Part shown: positions 8,602-17,585 of the stretch, piece after piece
Numbering within the stretch: position 1 is the stretch's first letter
Layout: each line of letters starts with the position of its first letter
Assembly (NCBI RefSeq): GCF_003850045.1
Contig: NZ_RQJX01000004.1
Span: forward strand, 153,757 to 217,756
Length of the DNA stretch: 64,000 bases
Direction: 5' to 3'
Source of the DNA: Aeromicrobium camelliae
GTDB taxonomy: Bacteria > Actinomycetota > Actinomycetes > Propionibacteriales > Nocardioidaceae
Translations under genes and position numbers: made by a program
The notes under the pieces: model-generated
Told to the model about the DNA's origin: nothing
Seen by the model: the letters and a program-made list of their open reading frames with translations, nothing else
Database searches by the model: none

Positions 8602-9717
8602 TCAGCGCCAGCCGTCGGTCAGCTCGCCGGGATACTCCGGCGCGTTCGGGGGAACGTGCACGCGCGGACGCGGCGGTGCTGGCCACGGCGGCGGAGGCGC
8701 CCACCCCGGCGGAGGCAACTGACCGGGCGGCGGAGCCCACGCTCGCGGCGGTGCCATCGGCCGAGGCAACGGGGGGTACGTCGGCACGGCGGGTCGCGGA
8801 GGTTGCGGCGCGCGCGTGGTGATCAGATTCACGCTGCCGGCCTGCCAGGTCACTACGAGAACGAGCAGCACCATCGAGATCGCGGTGGGCAGGACGTCCA
8901 ACGGACCGACGGACTCGCCCCCGGTCGGGTCGATGAGGCCGACGATGCCGAGCAGGAACAGCAGCACGTTGTTGACGACGTGTGCAGCGATGGCCGCTTC
9001 GAGGCCACCCGTACGGATCGTCAACCAGGCGGCCGCCAGCCCGAACAAGGCGACGTCGACCAGCCCCCAGAAGTCGTAGAGGTGGCCGGCGGCGAACACC
9101 ACCGTGGTGGCGACGATGGGCAGGATCGGCGAACGGACCCACGACCCCACCAGTTGGAGCCCCGCACCACGGAACACGTACTCCTCGGCCGCCGACTGCA
9201 GGGGCGTCAGCAGCAGCACGAGCACGACCATGAGCCCCGAGCGCGCCGTGAACGGCGCCCACTCGACCGTTCCGGACTCCGCCACCCCCACGCCCACGGC
9301 GGCGCCGATGGCCGTGCCGATGACGAGAAGGCTGATCACCGTGCAGCGCAGCAACCAGCGCCACCGCAGTCGGCCTTCGACCGACAGCAGATACCGCGTG
9401 TGCTCGCGCCAGAGGATGCGCACCGGCAGCCACGCGCTCGGCGCCATGACGATGACGGAGACCATGAGGAAGGCGAAGAGGGCAGGATCGGTCAGATCGA
9501 TGAGCGCCAGGCGCTCCATCACCGCGTCGACCGCGTCGAACGAATCGGCCTCGATCGCCACCACGATGATCAGCACGATCGCGAGCGCGACGGACACGAC
9601 CCCGTAGGTCACGGCCGCCAGCACCGCCGCGACCGGTAACCGCCAATGCTCGAACGTCGTGGACTCGCGGGCGAGCCGATGAAACGGCGTGCGCGACTCG
9701 TCGCTCGTGGTCGTCAC
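8602..9717 (-). CDS. CPBP-family intramembrane metalloprotease with proline-rich tail
   Basis: A 371-aa polytopic membrane protein of the CAAX protease/bacteriocin-processing (CPBP, Abi) family. About eight hydrophobic segments span residues 30-300. Motif 1 is EEYVFRG, motif 2 contains His in FAAGHLYDF, and motif 3 is HVVNNVLLF; these supply the glutamates and histidines of the active site. The last 75 residues form a cytoplasmic or extracellular proline-rich tail (repeated PPP/APPP) of the sort seen in actinobacterial envelope proteins. Start is GTG at 9717 with AGGAGG seven nt upstream; an earlier in-frame ATG lacks this. Substrate unknown; members process peptides, modify prenylated proteins or give bacteriocin immunity. 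Confidence 0.85.
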   Translation of the reverse strand: MTTTSDESRTPFHRLARESTTFEHWRLPVAAVLAAVTYGVVSVALAIVLIIVVAIEADSFDAVDAVMERLALIDLTDPALFAFLMVSVIVMAPSAWLPVRILWREHTRYLLSVEGRLRWRWLLRCTVISLLVIGTAIGAAVGVGVAESGTVEWAPFTARSGLMVVLVLLLTPLQSAAEEYVFRGAGLQLVGSWVRSPILPIVATTVVFAAGHLYDFWGLVDVALFGLAAAWLTIRTGGLEAAIAAHVVNNVLLFLLGIVGLIDPTGGESVGPLDVLPTAISMVLLVLVVTWQAGSVNLITTRAPQPPRPAVPTYPPLPRPMAPPRAWAPPPGQLPPPGWAPPPPWPAPPRPRVHVPPNAPEYPGELTDGWR

Positions 9718-9749
9718 GGCCCCTCCTGTGGTCGACTGCGCCAAAGGCG

Positions 9750-9780
9750 ACGCCCCCGGCCCGGTGCGGGACGGGGGCGT
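9750..9780 (-). terminator. Hairpin terminator downstream of hup
   Basis: Perfect 9-bp inverted repeat ACGCCCCCG / CGGGGGCGT with a 13-nt loop, 16 nt past the HU stop codon and just before the CPBP gene. There is no long U tract on the minus strand, which is common for actinobacterial terminators. Confidence 0.55.
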
Positions 9781-9795
9781 GGCCAGTGAGACGTC

Positions 9796-10074
9796 TTACT
9801 TGGCCGCGGCCTTGAGGCGCGAGCCGGCGCTCACCTTGACGCCGAAGCCGGCGGGGATGTCGATCGTCTCGCCGGTGGCAGGGTTGCGGCCGGTGCGGGC
9901 GGCGCGCTCGACACGCTCCACCGAGAGGATGCCCGGGATCGAGACCTTCTCACCCTTGGAGACGGAGTCGAGCACGACGTCGCTGAACGCCGAGAGCACC
10001 TTGTCGGCATCGGTCTTGGTCACGCCGGCCTTCTCAGCGAGGGCGGCGACGAGGTCGTTGCGGGAGAGAGCCAC
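9796..10074 (-). CDS. hup: DNA-binding protein HU
   Basis: A 92-aa HU/IHF-family nucleoid protein. It starts with (V/M)ALSRNDLVAALAEKAGV, has the dimerisation helices, and carries the beta-arm signature GRNPATGETIDIP with the conserved intercalating proline region. It lacks the long lysine/alanine-rich tail of mycobacterial HupB and Streptomyces HupS, so it is the short tail-less form (HupA type). The GTG start at 10074 has AAGGAG nine nt upstream. A clear promoter and a downstream hairpin suggest a monocistronic gene, as expected for an abundant protein. Confidence 0.95.
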   Translation of the reverse strand: MALSRNDLVAALAEKAGVTKTDADKVLSAFSDVVLDSVSKGEKVSIPGILSVERVERAARTGRNPATGETIDIPAGFGVKVSAGSRLKAAAK

Positions 10075-10110
10075 GAAAACTCCTTGAGCTGATTGATGTT
10101 GGCGTCCGCC

Positions 10111-10138
10111 AGTCTATGAATACTCCGCGGAATTCCAA
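10111..10138 (-). promoter_or_regulatory. hup promoter (-35 and -10)
   Basis: On the minus strand TTGGAA (10133-10138) and TAGACT (10111-10116) are separated by 16 nt, followed by a leader of about 30 nt that contains the ribosome-binding site of hup. This is a sigma-70-type promoter; the -35 matches four of six consensus positions. Confidence 0.5.
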
Positions 10139-10164
10139 CCCTCCACCCGCCCGTGTCGCCAGGA

Positions 10165-10848
10165 TTATCCGGTGATAGAGGACGGCCATCGCAAGGGTGG
10201 CGCGTCGACCAGGTCGGCGATCCGCCGCCGGTAGGCGGCTCGCGTCATGGTGCTGGCGCCCAGACTCGCCAAGTGCGGCGTCAGCCACTGCGTGTCGACG
10301 AGATAGTCGTCTTCTGCCTGCGATTGCAGGAATTCGACGAGACTGACGAGGGCCACTTTCGAGGCGTCTGTGGCGCGGTGGAACATCGATTCACCGGCGA
10401 ACAACCGCCCCACAGCCAGCCCGTAGAGCCCTCCGACCAGCGCCCCCTCGTCGTTCCAGACCTCCACCGAGTGCGCCCAGCCGAGATCGTGCAACCGCCC
10501 GTACGCCTCGCGAATCCGCGCATCGATCCAGCCACCGGGACGACGCGGATCGGCGCAGCCGCGGATGACCGCGGGGAAGTCGCGGTCGATCGTCACCGAG
10601 AAGCGGCGTGCCGAACGGCGCAGCGAACGCGAGACGCGCAGGTCCCCCGGTCGCAGTACGCCGCGCTCGACCGGCGACCACCACAGCAACTCGCCGTCGT
10701 GCGGCATCGGGAAGAGCCCGTGGCGGTAGGCCTCGACGATCGTCGCGGGCTCGAGGTCGGCGCCCGCCGCGACGCAGTCGTCGTCCTCGGGCCAGGGCGC
10801 TGACACGAAGTCCCACGGCGACGGGGGCAAGGGGACGGGACCGGTCAT
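10165..10848 (-). CDS. aat: Leucyl/phenylalanyl-tRNA--protein transferase
   Basis: A 227-aa L/F-transferase that adds Leu or Phe from tRNA to N-terminal Arg/Lys residues, marking proteins for ClpS/ClpAP-type degradation. Family blocks are LEPATIVEAYRHGLFPMP, LLWWSPVERGVL, GGWIDARIREAYGRLHDLG, HSVEVW, GGLYGLAVGRLFAGESMFHR and VDTQWLTPHLASLGA. Start is the ATG at 10848, which overlaps the stop codon of the upstream kinase gene (ATGA), so translation is coupled. The linkage to a small-molecule kinase has no obvious functional reason. Confidence 0.92.
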   Translation of the reverse strand: MTGPVPLPPSPWDFVSAPWPEDDDCVAAGADLEPATIVEAYRHGLFPMPHDGELLWWSPVERGVLRPGDLRVSRSLRRSARRFSVTIDRDFPAVIRGCADPRRPGGWIDARIREAYGRLHDLGWAHSVEVWNDEGALVGGLYGLAVGRLFAGESMFHRATDASKVALVSLVEFLQSQAEDDYLVDTQWLTPHLASLGASTMTRAAYRRRIADLVDAPPLRWPSSITG

Positions 10849-11825
10849 GGGCGCATCATCTCGCGCAGGTGCGCGAGCGGCGCGTCCCCCCACTGCTGCC
10901 ATTCCTCCTCGGTGGCCGACTGCAGGCTCCGCCACCACGTGAAGGCCCGGTTGACCGAGTGCGTGAAGTGGGAGGCGTTCCAGGCGATACCGAAGGCCGT
11001 GTGGTCGAGGTCCCAGGCGCCGAGATACTCCGCGACCAGTTCGCTCCACGAAGGCCCGTCCTGGCCCTGGCTCGCGATCGCGTGCGGAACGGCGAGCACC
11101 TCGACCGCTGCTGCCCACTGCGCATCGCCGAAGTCGAAGAGCCGGATCGTCTCGCTGGACCGGTAGGCGTTCTTGAGGTGGAGATCGCCGTGTTGGAACG
11201 TCACCGGGAACTGGGACTCCTCCATCGCGGCGCACGCGTCGACCAGCTCGGAGCGACGGGAGCGGAAGCGGTCCGCCTCCGCGGCCTCGAGGTGCGAGGG
11301 CAGCTGTGGCGGAAGGGAGGCGAGCGCGTCGAGGAGTTGGTCGAAGCGCTCGGGGATGGTCGAGGGCGAGCAGTCCGGCAGCCCGGTCGCGAGCAGTTCC
11401 TCTCGGTGGGCGACGAGTTCGCGTTGCGCCCGCGCCGCCACTCCGATCAGATCGCGAAGGTCGTCCCCCGCTGCCGCGTCATCGTCGGCGAGTAATCGCC
11501 CGTGGTCGGCCGTCAGCATCCAACCGCGCACGACGTCGACGGCCACCGGTGCGGCGACGAGTCCTGGGAGCAGCCGAGCCAGGAGCTGCTGCAGCGCGGG
11601 CTCGAAGCGCATCGGGGCGCAGGGCGCCTTGAACCAGAGGGTGCCGTGGTCGGTGGGCACGACGAGCTGCGTGGACCACGGCCGGATCCGAGGTTGCGTC
11701 ACCGGCCCGCGGACCCGGTACCCGAGCCGGTCGACCGTGTCCTCGATCCACTCCGTGGCCTCCTGCCGCCACTCGTCGGACGCGACGAGCTGCGAGTAGG
11801 AGGGGGTCGCGGGCGACAGCGACAT
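10845..11825 (-). CDS. Aminoglycoside-phosphotransferase-fold kinase (APH family)
   Basis: A 326-aa protein with the APH/choline-kinase fold. The Brenner motif is FQHGDLHLKN (catalytic Asp about residue 215) and the metal-binding segment is IRLFDFGDAQWA. An N-terminal nucleotide-binding lobe precedes these (WSTQLVVPTDHGTLWFKA). The substrate is unknown; chromosomal actinobacterial homologues include kinases of small metabolites and maltose, so resistance should not be assumed. The ATG at 11825 has GAAGGAG upstream. Co-translated with aat through a 4-nt overlap. Confidence 0.82.
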   Translation of the reverse strand: MSLSPATPSYSQLVASDEWRQEATEWIEDTVDRLGYRVRGPVTQPRIRPWSTQLVVPTDHGTLWFKAPCAPMRFEPALQQLLARLLPGLVAAPVAVDVVRGWMLTADHGRLLADDDAAAGDDLRDLIGVAARAQRELVAHREELLATGLPDCSPSTIPERFDQLLDALASLPPQLPSHLEAAEADRFRSRRSELVDACAAMEESQFPVTFQHGDLHLKNAYRSSETIRLFDFGDAQWAAAVEVLAVPHAIASQGQDGPSWSELVAEYLGAWDLDHTAFGIAWNASHFTHSVNRAFTWWRSLQSATEEEWQQWGDAPLAHLREMMRP

Positions 11826-11891
11826 GGGCGGGCTCCTTCGCTCGCGCCCTATCCTGGCGCAGTTCCGGGCGCTTCGGTAGGTTCCGCTGCC

Positions 11892-11897
11892 TATGCT
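11892..11897 (+). promoter_or_regulatory. Leaderless -10 hexamer of the EcsC-like gene
   Basis: TATGCT ends 6 nt before the ATG at 11904, with no Shine-Dalgarno sequence. This matches the leaderless pattern seen elsewhere in the window. Confidence 0.5.
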
Positions 11898-11903
11898 GTG
11901 CCC

Positions 11904-12578
11904 ATGGGTCTGGGCAGCAGCGTGGCCGTCGGCGCCGGGTCGAAACTCGTCCCCAAGGTCGCCTCCGGGTACGTTCGCGCCTTGCTCGACAAGGCCATCG
12001 ACGGCATCGGCCCGCTCAAACCGGTCGTCGAGACGGCCGGTGCCAAGCTCGCGAGTCACGGCGGCGACGTCGAGAAGGCCGTCGCCGCACTGGTGCGGTC
12101 GCACACGAGCCTCGCCGGACTTCAGGGCTTCGTCACCAACCTCGGCGGCTTGTCCGTCGCGGCAGCGACGCTCCCGGCCAATGTCGTGGGCGTGACGCTC
12201 GTGCAGTGCCACCTCGTGGCGAGCATCGCGTATCTGCGCGGCTACGACATCGAGGACCCGCGGGTGCGCAACGCCATCCTCACCGTGATGCTCGGCGAGG
12301 ACGTGGTCACCGACATGATCCGCGACCATCGCCTCCCGTCCTCCCCCATGGCGATGGCCACCTCGCCGGTGCACGATCCGAGTCTCGACGACCGCATCGC
12401 ACGGGAGGTGACGAGTGAGCTGGTGGGCCGCACGATCGGACGCCGCGCGGTGATGCTCGTCGGCCGCCGCGTGCCCCTGCTCGGCGGTGCGGTGGGCGCC
12501 GGAGCCGACGGCGTCGCGACGTGGCAGGTCGGTCGCTATGCCCAGACCGAGCTGCGCGACCGTCGCCTGCGCTCCTGA
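11904..12578 (+). CDS. EcsC-like family protein
   Basis: A 224-aa protein rich in Ala, Gly and Val with amphipathic helices (GSSVAVGAGSKLVPKVASGYV; GLSVAAATLPANVVGVTLVQ; GGAVGAGADGVATWQVGRYA). This layout resembles the EcsC family, whose role in other bacteria is tied loosely to ABC transport and secretion; no such transporter is adjacent here. The hydrophobic stretch at about residues 95-115 and the C-terminal glycine-rich stretch could associate with the membrane. Function is unknown. Convergent with the HMG-CoA lyase gene. Confidence 0.65.
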   Translation: MGLGSSVAVGAGSKLVPKVASGYVRALLDKAIDGIGPLKPVVETAGAKLASHGGDVEKAVAALVRSHTSLAGLQGFVTNLGGLSVAAATLPANVVGVTLVQCHLVASIAYLRGYDIEDPRVRNAILTVMLGEDVVTDMIRDHRLPSSPMAMATSPVHDPSLDDRIAREVTSELVGRTIGRRAVMLVGRRVPLLGGAVGAGADGVATWQVGRYAQTELRDRRLRS

Positions 12579-12599
12579 CTCACCCCGTCGGGCGGTGAG
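12579..12599. terminator. Hairpin between convergent genes
   Basis: CTCACC / GGTGAG inverted repeat with a 9-nt interior that can form two further GC pairs. It starts right at the stop codon of the EcsC-like gene and precedes the convergent lyase gene by about 30 nt. No U tract. Confidence 0.35.
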
Positions 12600-12631
12600 C
12601 TATCCCGCACGACAGCGCGCCACGTGCGTGC

Positions 12632-13573
12632 TCAGTCACCGCTCTGACCGAGGGCGCGCACGACGGCCGAGGGACTCGTCCGACCCAGGAGATCGGCCAT
12701 CCACACGCTCGTGCTGACCAGCGCATCGAGGTCGACTCCGTGTTCGATCCCGAGTCCGTCGAGCATCCAGACGAGATCCTCGGTCGCGAGGTTGCCGGTC
12801 GCGCTCTTCGCATAGGGGCAGCCGCCGAGGCCGCCGGCCGACGCGTCGAATGTCGTGATGCCGCGGCGCAGTGCCGCGTGAGTGTTGGCGAGCGCTTGCC
12901 CGTACGTGTCGTGGAAGTGCATCGCGAGCCGCTCGACGCCGACCCCCGCCCCGGTGAAGGCATCGACCAGCGAACCGACGTGTCCGACGGTGCCGACGCC
13001 GATCGTGTCGCCGAGGGAGAGCTGTGAGACGCCGAGGGAGAGGAGCCGGGTGCCGACCCGGACCACCTGCTCAGGAGCGACGGGCCCCTCCCACGGGTCG
13101 CCGAAGCACATCGAGACGTACCCCCGCACGTCCATGCCGGCGTCGATCGCGCGACGGATCGTGGGTTCGAACATCGCGAACTGGCTCTCCAGTCCGCTGT
13201 TGAGGTTCTTCGCGGCGAAGGCCTCGGTGGCACTCGCGAAGACCGCGATGTGACGGCACCCTGCGTCGATGGCGCGGTCCAAGCCTCGCTCGTTCGGGAC
13301 CAGCACCGGCAGAGGCGTCGGGCCGTCGAGGTCGAGTCGCGTCACGAGGTTGGCGGCGTCGGCCAGCTGAGGCACCCATCGCGGATGGACGAAGCTCGTC
13401 GCCTCGACGATCGGCAGCCCCGCGGCCACCAGGCGGGAGACGAGCTCCGCCTTCACGTCCAGGGGCACGATGGTGGACTCGTTCTGCAGCCCGTCGCGGG
13501 GTCCGACCTCGTAGATCGTCACCCGCTCGGGCAGCCCGTCCTCGCGGATCGTCATGGGCAGTGAGCCGGTCAT
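12632..13573 (-). CDS. mvaB: Hydroxymethylglutaryl-CoA lyase
   Basis: A 313-aa TIM-barrel enzyme of the HMGL-like family that cleaves HMG-CoA into acetoacetate and acetyl-CoA. It shows YEVGPRDGLQNE with the metal-binding Asp, VEATSFVHPRWVPQLADA, SLGDTIGVGT, AMHFHDTYGQALAN with the metal-binding histidines, and the signature GGLGGCPYAKSATGN with the catalytic Cys. Start ATG at 13573 overlaps the upstream stop codon (ATGA). It is the last gene of the operon with both subunits of a biotin-dependent carboxylase, the classical arrangement for the lower leucine degradation pathway. Confidence 0.93.
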   Translation of the reverse strand: MTGSLPMTIREDGLPERVTIYEVGPRDGLQNESTIVPLDVKAELVSRLVAAGLPIVEATSFVHPRWVPQLADAANLVTRLDLDGPTPLPVLVPNERGLDRAIDAGCRHIAVFASATEAFAAKNLNSGLESQFAMFEPTIRRAIDAGMDVRGYVSMCFGDPWEGPVAPEQVVRVGTRLLSLGVSQLSLGDTIGVGTVGHVGSLVDAFTGAGVGVERLAMHFHDTYGQALANTHAALRRGITTFDASAGGLGGCPYAKSATGNLATEDLVWMLDGLGIEHGVDLDALVSTSVWMADLLGRTSPSAVVRALGQSGD

Positions 13574-15417
13574 GACTGCTCCGCGGGCTCGACGTGAACG
13601 AGCAGTTGACCGATCGCCACCTGCTGCCCCGGCTCGACGGCGACCTGCGTGACGACGCCGTCGTGCGGCGCTGCGAGCGTGAGCTCCATCTTCATCGCCT
13701 CCACGGTGCCGAGTCGTTGGCCTGCCACGACGCGGTCGCCCTCGCTCACCTCGACCGTCACGACAGCACCCGGCATCGGCGCGGTGACCTCCGCCGCGCC
13801 GGCGAGCGCGGCGTGCGCCCGCCGCACCCCGTCCGGAGCGTGGAACTCCCAGGAATGTCCCTCGACCGCGGCCAGGACGCGCGGCCCGATCCGGACGCCG
13901 ATGATGTCGGCCGTGTCGTCGGCAGGTCTGACCTGCCGGATTCCTCCGTCGGGCCCGGCGATGGGGACGCGGAGCGGCGTCGCCGGTCCTGCCGGTCGCC
14001 AGCCGTCGAGACGTCCGAACGGCAAGCCGTCGTCCACCGGGGCGAGGAGTGCGGCCGCGAACTCCCAGCCGGCATCGGGAACCGCGGGCGCGCGCAGGAC
14101 ATCGGCCGCTGCCACCGGATCGTCGAGCCAGCCGGTGTGGACGTGGCCGTTCCGGAAGGGCCCGGAGTCGACGAGACGGCGCACGAACCCGGTGTTGGTG
14201 GTCAACCCGAGCACCGCGGTCTCGTCCAGCGCGTCGACGAGGGCATCGATCGCGCCTGCGCGGTCGGCACCGGACACGATGATCTTCGCCAGCATCGGGT
14301 CGTAGGCGGTGCCGACGATGCCAGGGCCGTCGATCGCCGCTTCCACGCGCGCCTCCCATCCGGGCCAGACCAGGTGCTCGATGCGCCCGGCCTGGGGCAA
14401 GAAGCCGGCGTAGGGGTCCTCGGCGTAGATGCGAGCCTCGATCGCGTGCCCGTCGCAGGAGATGTCCTCCTGTCGCAGCGGCAGCGGCTCCCCGGCGGCG
14501 ACCGCGAGCTGCCACTGCACGAGGTCGACGCCGGTGACCTCTTCAGTCACCGGATGCTCGACCTGCAGGCGGGTGTTCATCTCGAGGAAGTAGGCGTCCT
14601 CACCCGCCACGAGGAACTCCACGGTGCCGGCACCCACGTACCCGACCTCACGGCACAGGGCGACCGAGGCGTCCAGAATCGTCTGCCGGACGTGGGGATC
14701 GAGCCCGGGTGCGGGGGCCTCCTCGACGACCTTCTGGTGCCGACGCTGCGCGGAACAGTCCCGCTCGTAGAGGTGGACGACATTGCCGTGGGTGTCGCCG
14801 AAGACCTGTACCTCCACGTGCCGTCCTGCCTCGACGTACCGCTCGACGAGGAGCGTGTCGTCGCCGAACGCGGCGGCGGCTTCGCGGCGCGCGGTCGCGA
14901 GCGCGTCCGGGAGTTGCTCGGGCGACCGCACGATGTGCATCCCCTTGCCGCCGCCACCGGCTGCGGCCTTGACCAGGACGGGATACGCGTCGGCGGGGAT
15001 CGCGTCGGGGTCCTGCCGCGGGGTCACCGGCACGCCGGCTCGCTCGGCGATCTCGCGGGCGCGGTCCTTGCGGCCCATCGCCTCGATGACGTCGGCGCTG
15101 GGGCCGATGAACACCAGGCCCGCGTCGGCGACGGCTCGGGCGAAGGCGGCTCCCTCGGACAGGAAGCCGTAGCCGGGGTGGATCGCCTCCGCGCCGAACT
15201 CGCGCGCCGCCTCCAGGATCGCGGGGATGGAGAGGTAGGACTCGGCGGCCGGGGTGGGACCGAGTCGCACCGCCTGGTCGGCCTCATGCACGAACGGGGC
15301 GTCGGCGTCAGCGTCGGAGAAGACCGCGATGCTGCGCAGACCGGCTTCACGGCATGCGCGGATGATGCGCCGGGCGATCTCGCCGCGATTGGCAACCAGG
15401 ACGCTCGAGAAACTCAT
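13570..15417 (-). CDS. accA1: Acyl-CoA carboxylase alpha subunit (biotin carboxylase plus biotin carrier), probably methylcrotonyl-CoA type
   Basis: A 615-aa protein with an N-terminal biotin carboxylase ([24 protein letters not shown]-grasp loop [10 protein letters not shown] at about 160; [27 protein letters not shown]) and a C-terminal biotinyl domain with the biotinylated Lys in VEAMKMELT. The central BT-like region of acyl-CoA carboxylase alpha chains lies between. Together with the carboxyltransferase encoded just upstream it would carboxylate 3-methylcrotonyl-CoA or a related acyl-CoA. The downstream HMG-CoA lyase favours methylcrotonyl-CoA, but methylglutaconyl-CoA hydratase and isovaleryl-CoA dehydrogenase genes are not in the cluster. 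Both ends overlap neighbours by 4 nt. Confidence 0.9.
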   Translation of the reverse strand: MSFSSVLVANRGEIARRIIRACREAGLRSIAVFSDADADAPFVHEADQAVRLGPTPAAESYLSIPAILEAAREFGAEAIHPGYGFLSEGAAFARAVADAGLVFIGPSADVIEAMGRKDRAREIAERAGVPVTPRQDPDAIPADAYPVLVKAAAGGGGKGMHIVRSPEQLPDALATARREAAAAFGDDTLLVERYVEAGRHVEVQVFGDTHGNVVHLYERDCSAQRRHQKVVEEAPAPGLDPHVRQTILDASVALCREVGYVGAGTVEFLVAGEDAYFLEMNTRLQVEHPVTEEVTGVDLVQWQLAVAAGEPLPLRQEDISCDGHAIEARIYAEDPYAGFLPQAGRIEHLVWPGWEARVEAAIDGPGIVGTAYDPMLAKIIVSGADRAGAIDALVDALDETAVLGLTTNTGFVRRLVDSGPFRNGHVHTGWLDDPVAAADVLRAPAVPDAGWEFAAALLAPVDDGLPFGRLDGWRPAGPATPLRVPIAGPDGGIRQVRPADDTADIIGVRIGPRVLAAVEGHSWEFHAPDGVRRAHAALAGAAEVTAPMPGAVVTVEVSEGDRVVAGQRLGTVEAMKMELTLAAPHDGVVTQVAVEPGQQVAIGQLLVHVEPAEQS

Positions 15418-16970
15418 AGCCGGAACACTCCGAACTGGGGAGTCGGTGGGATGGGAGCGTGAGCGGCGGCCTGCAGACCGAGACCGAGGACCCGTCGGGT
15501 GTCGGCGGGGTCGATGATCCCGTCGTCCCACAGCCGCGCGGTGGAGTAGTATGCCGACCCCTGCTCCTCGTACTGCGCGCGGATCGGCGCTCGGAAGGCT
15601 TCCTCCTCCTCGACGCTCCACGTGCCGCCCTTGGCCTCGATGCCGTCGCGGCGGACGGTGGCGAGGACCGAGGCGGCCTGGTCGCCGCCCATGACGGAGA
15701 TGCGGGCGTTCGGCCACATCCACAGGAATCGCGGGTCGTAGGCGCGCCCGCACATGCCGTAGTTGCCGGCGCCGTAGGAGCCGCCGATGACGACGGTGAA
15801 CTTGGGCACGACGCTGGAGGCGACCGCGGTCACGAGCTTGGCCCCGTCCTTGGCGATGCCACGGTTCTCGTACTCCTTGCCGACCATGAACCCGGTGATG
15901 TTCTGCAGGAAGACGAGCGGGATGCCGCGCTGGTTGGCCAGTTCGATGAAGTGGGCGCCCTTGACGGCGGACTCGCTGAACAGGATGCCGTTGTTGGCCA
16001 GGATCGCGACGGGGTAGCCCCAGATGCGGGCGAACCCGCATACGAGGGTCTCGCCGTAGAGTGGTTTGAACTCATGCAGCCGGGAGTCGTCGACGATGCG
16101 GCTGATGACCTCGCGGACGTCGTACGGCACACGCGGGTCGTCCGGGACGACGTCGTAGATGCTCTCGGGATCTTCACGGGGCTCGAGCACCTCGCGCTGC
16201 CCGTAGGCGGGAGCGGACGGACGTTCCAGGGTGTCGACGATCGACCTGACGATCTGCAGTGCGTGCGCGTCGTCCTCGGCGAGGTGGTCGACGACGCCGG
16301 AGGTTCGGGCGTGCACCTCGCCACCGCCCAGCTCCTCGGCCGTCACGACCTCGCCGGTCGCGGCCTTCACGAGCGGCGGGCCACCGAGGAAGATCGTGCC
16401 CTGGTCGCGGACGATGACAGTCTCGTCGCTCATCGCCGGGACGTAGGCACCCCCTGCCGTGCAGGAACCCATGACCGCGGCGATCTGCGCGATGCCCTGC
16501 GCTGACATCTGCGCCTGGTGGTAGAAGATCCGGCCGAAGTGCTCGCGGTCGGGGAACACCTCGTCCTGCATGGGGAGGAACGCGCCGCCGGAGTCCACGA
16601 GGTAGACGCACGGGAGTCGGTTCTGCAGCGCGATCGTCTGCGCGCGCAGGTGCTTCTTGACGGTGAGGGGATAGTAGGTGCCGCCCTTGACCGTGGCGTC
16701 GTTGGCGACGATCACGCATTCACGGCCGCTGACCCGGCCGATCCCTGTGACGATGCCGGCGCTCGGCACCTCTCCCCCGTACATCTCGTACGCGGCGAGC
16801 GGCGCGATCTCCAGGAACGGCGATCCCGGGTCGAGCAGACGGTCGACCCGGTCGCGCGGGAGGAGCTTCCCGCGAGCGACGTGGCGATCGCGGGCTGCGG
16901 GGGTGCCACCCTGGCGCGCGGCCGCTGTGCGCTCGCGCAGTTCGGCGACGAGATCCTGGAGCTGGCTCAC
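15414..16970 (-). CDS. accD1: Acyl-CoA carboxylase beta subunit (carboxyltransferase), probably methylcrotonyl-CoA type
   Basis: A 518-aa carboxyltransferase with N-terminal and C-terminal crotonase-like halves. Visible blocks are the [22 protein letters not shown] start typical of MCC beta subunits, [67 protein letters not shown] and [20 protein letters not shown]. The last four are closer to methylcrotonyl-CoA than to propionyl-CoA carboxylase. GTG at 16970 is the start. A TAACCT -10 hexamer ends 6 nt before it, inside a palindromic operator, so the operon is probably leaderless and repressed by the divergent TetR protein. Confidence 0.9.
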   Translation of the reverse strand: MSQLQDLVAELRERTAAARQGGTPAARDRHVARGKLLPRDRVDRLLDPGSPFLEIAPLAAYEMYGGEVPSAGIVTGIGRVSGRECVIVANDATVKGGTYYPLTVKKHLRAQTIALQNRLPCVYLVDSGGAFLPMQDEVFPDREHFGRIFYHQAQMSAQGIAQIAAVMGSCTAGGAYVPAMSDETVIVRDQGTIFLGGPPLVKAATGEVVTAEELGGGEVHARTSGVVDHLAEDDAHALQIVRSIVDTLERPSAPAYGQREVLEPREDPESIYDVVPDDPRVPYDVREVISRIVDDSRLHEFKPLYGETLVCGFARIWGYPVAILANNGILFSESAVKGAHFIELANQRGIPLVFLQNITGFMVGKEYENRGIAKDGAKLVTAVASSVVPKFTVVIGGSYGAGNYGMCGRAYDPRFLWMWPNARISVMGGDQAASVLATVRRDGIEAKGGTWSVEEEEAFRAPIRAQYEEQGSAYYSTARLWDDGIIDPADTRRVLGLGLQAAAHAPIPPTPQFGVFRL

Positions 16971-16974
16971 ACCG

Positions 16975-16998
16975 CGAGGTTAACAGTCATTAACCTCG
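16975..16998. promoter_or_regulatory. Palindromic operator between the acyl-CoA carboxylase operon and its TetR gene
   Basis: Perfect inverted repeat with 9-bp arms CGAGGTTAA / TTAACCTCG and a 6-nt spacer CAGTCA. It covers the -10 hexamer (TAACCT on the minus strand, 16977-16982) of the carboxylase operon, and it lies 6 nt upstream of the -10 hexamer (TAGGCT, 17005-17010) of the TetR gene. Both hexamers end 6 nt from their start codons, so both transcripts look leaderless. A TetR dimer here could block both promoters. Confidence 0.7.
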
Positions 16999-17016
16999 GT
17001 GCGCTAGGCTGCCGCT

Positions 17017-17565
17017 GTGACGACCCGGCAGGAGCAGATCCTCGACACCGCGGCGATGCTGTTCGCCGAGCGGGGATTTCACGGCGTCACCGTGCACGAC
17101 ATCGGCGAGGCGTGCGGCATCTCGGGGCCGGCGCTCTACAAGCACTTCTCCGGCAAAGGCGATCTGCTGCGGCAGTCGCTCGTGTCGATCAGCGACCGGC
17201 TCCTCGACGAGGGGACGCGACGCCGGGACGCGGCGGCCGACGCGAACTCCGCGCTCGGCGCGCTGATCGACTGGCATGTCGACTTCGCACTGTCGCACCC
17301 TGCGCTCATCGTGGTGCAGGAGCGCGAGTGGTCCAGCCTGGACGCCGAGGCGCGCGAACGGGTCCGCCGAACCCAGCTCGCCTACATCGACGTCTGGGTG
17401 CAGGTCGTGCGCGAGCTGCGCCCCGAACTCGACCGCGCCACCGCCCGCGCTGCCGTGCAGGCCGCGTTCGGTCTGCTGAACTCCACACCCCACAGCGCCC
17501 GGCTCAGCGCGCCCGCGATGCGCTCGCTCCTCGCTCGGATGGCCCGCTCCGCCTTACTCGGGTAG
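17017..17565 (+). CDS. TetR-family regulator of the divergent acyl-CoA carboxylase operon
   Basis: A 182-aa TetR repressor. The HTH lies in residues about 7-50 (ILDTAAMLFAERGFHGVTVHDIGEACGISGPALYKHFSGK), followed by an all-helical ligand-binding domain. Position (divergent, 46 nt from the carboxylase operon) and the palindrome in between strongly suggest it represses that operon and itself. By analogy with other catabolic TetR proteins the effector would be a pathway acyl-CoA; this is inference. GTG at 17017 is the start, preceded by a TAGGCT -10 hexamer at 6 nt and no Shine-Dalgarno sequence. Confidence 0.88.
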   Translation: MTTRQEQILDTAAMLFAERGFHGVTVHDIGEACGISGPALYKHFSGKGDLLRQSLVSISDRLLDEGTRRRDAAADANSALGALIDWHVDFALSHPALIVVQEREWSSLDAEARERVRRTQLAYIDVWVQVVRELRPELDRATARAAVQAAFGLLNSTPHSARLSAPAMRSLLARMARSALLG

Positions 17566-17578
17566 GTCGGAGCGGGCC
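17541..17578. terminator. Bidirectional hairpin terminator between tetR and pyc
   Basis: Perfect 11-bp inverted repeat GGCCCGCTCCG / CGGAGCGGGCC with a 16-nt loop. The left arm lies within the last codons of the TetR gene, the right arm just before the stop codon of the convergent pyruvate carboxylase gene. Confidence 0.6.
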
Positions 17579-17585
17579 CAGCCCC

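Noticed and set aside
10845..11825. Aminoglycoside resistance gene
   Set aside because: It has the APH fold but lies in a housekeeping context, coupled to aat, and no resistance subfamily signature is visible.
13570..16041. Long upstream extension of the biotin carboxylase frame to 16041
   Set aside because: Residues before [15 protein letters not shown] are an out-of-frame image of the carboxyltransferase gene. The ATG at 15417 is where the biotin carboxylase domain begins.
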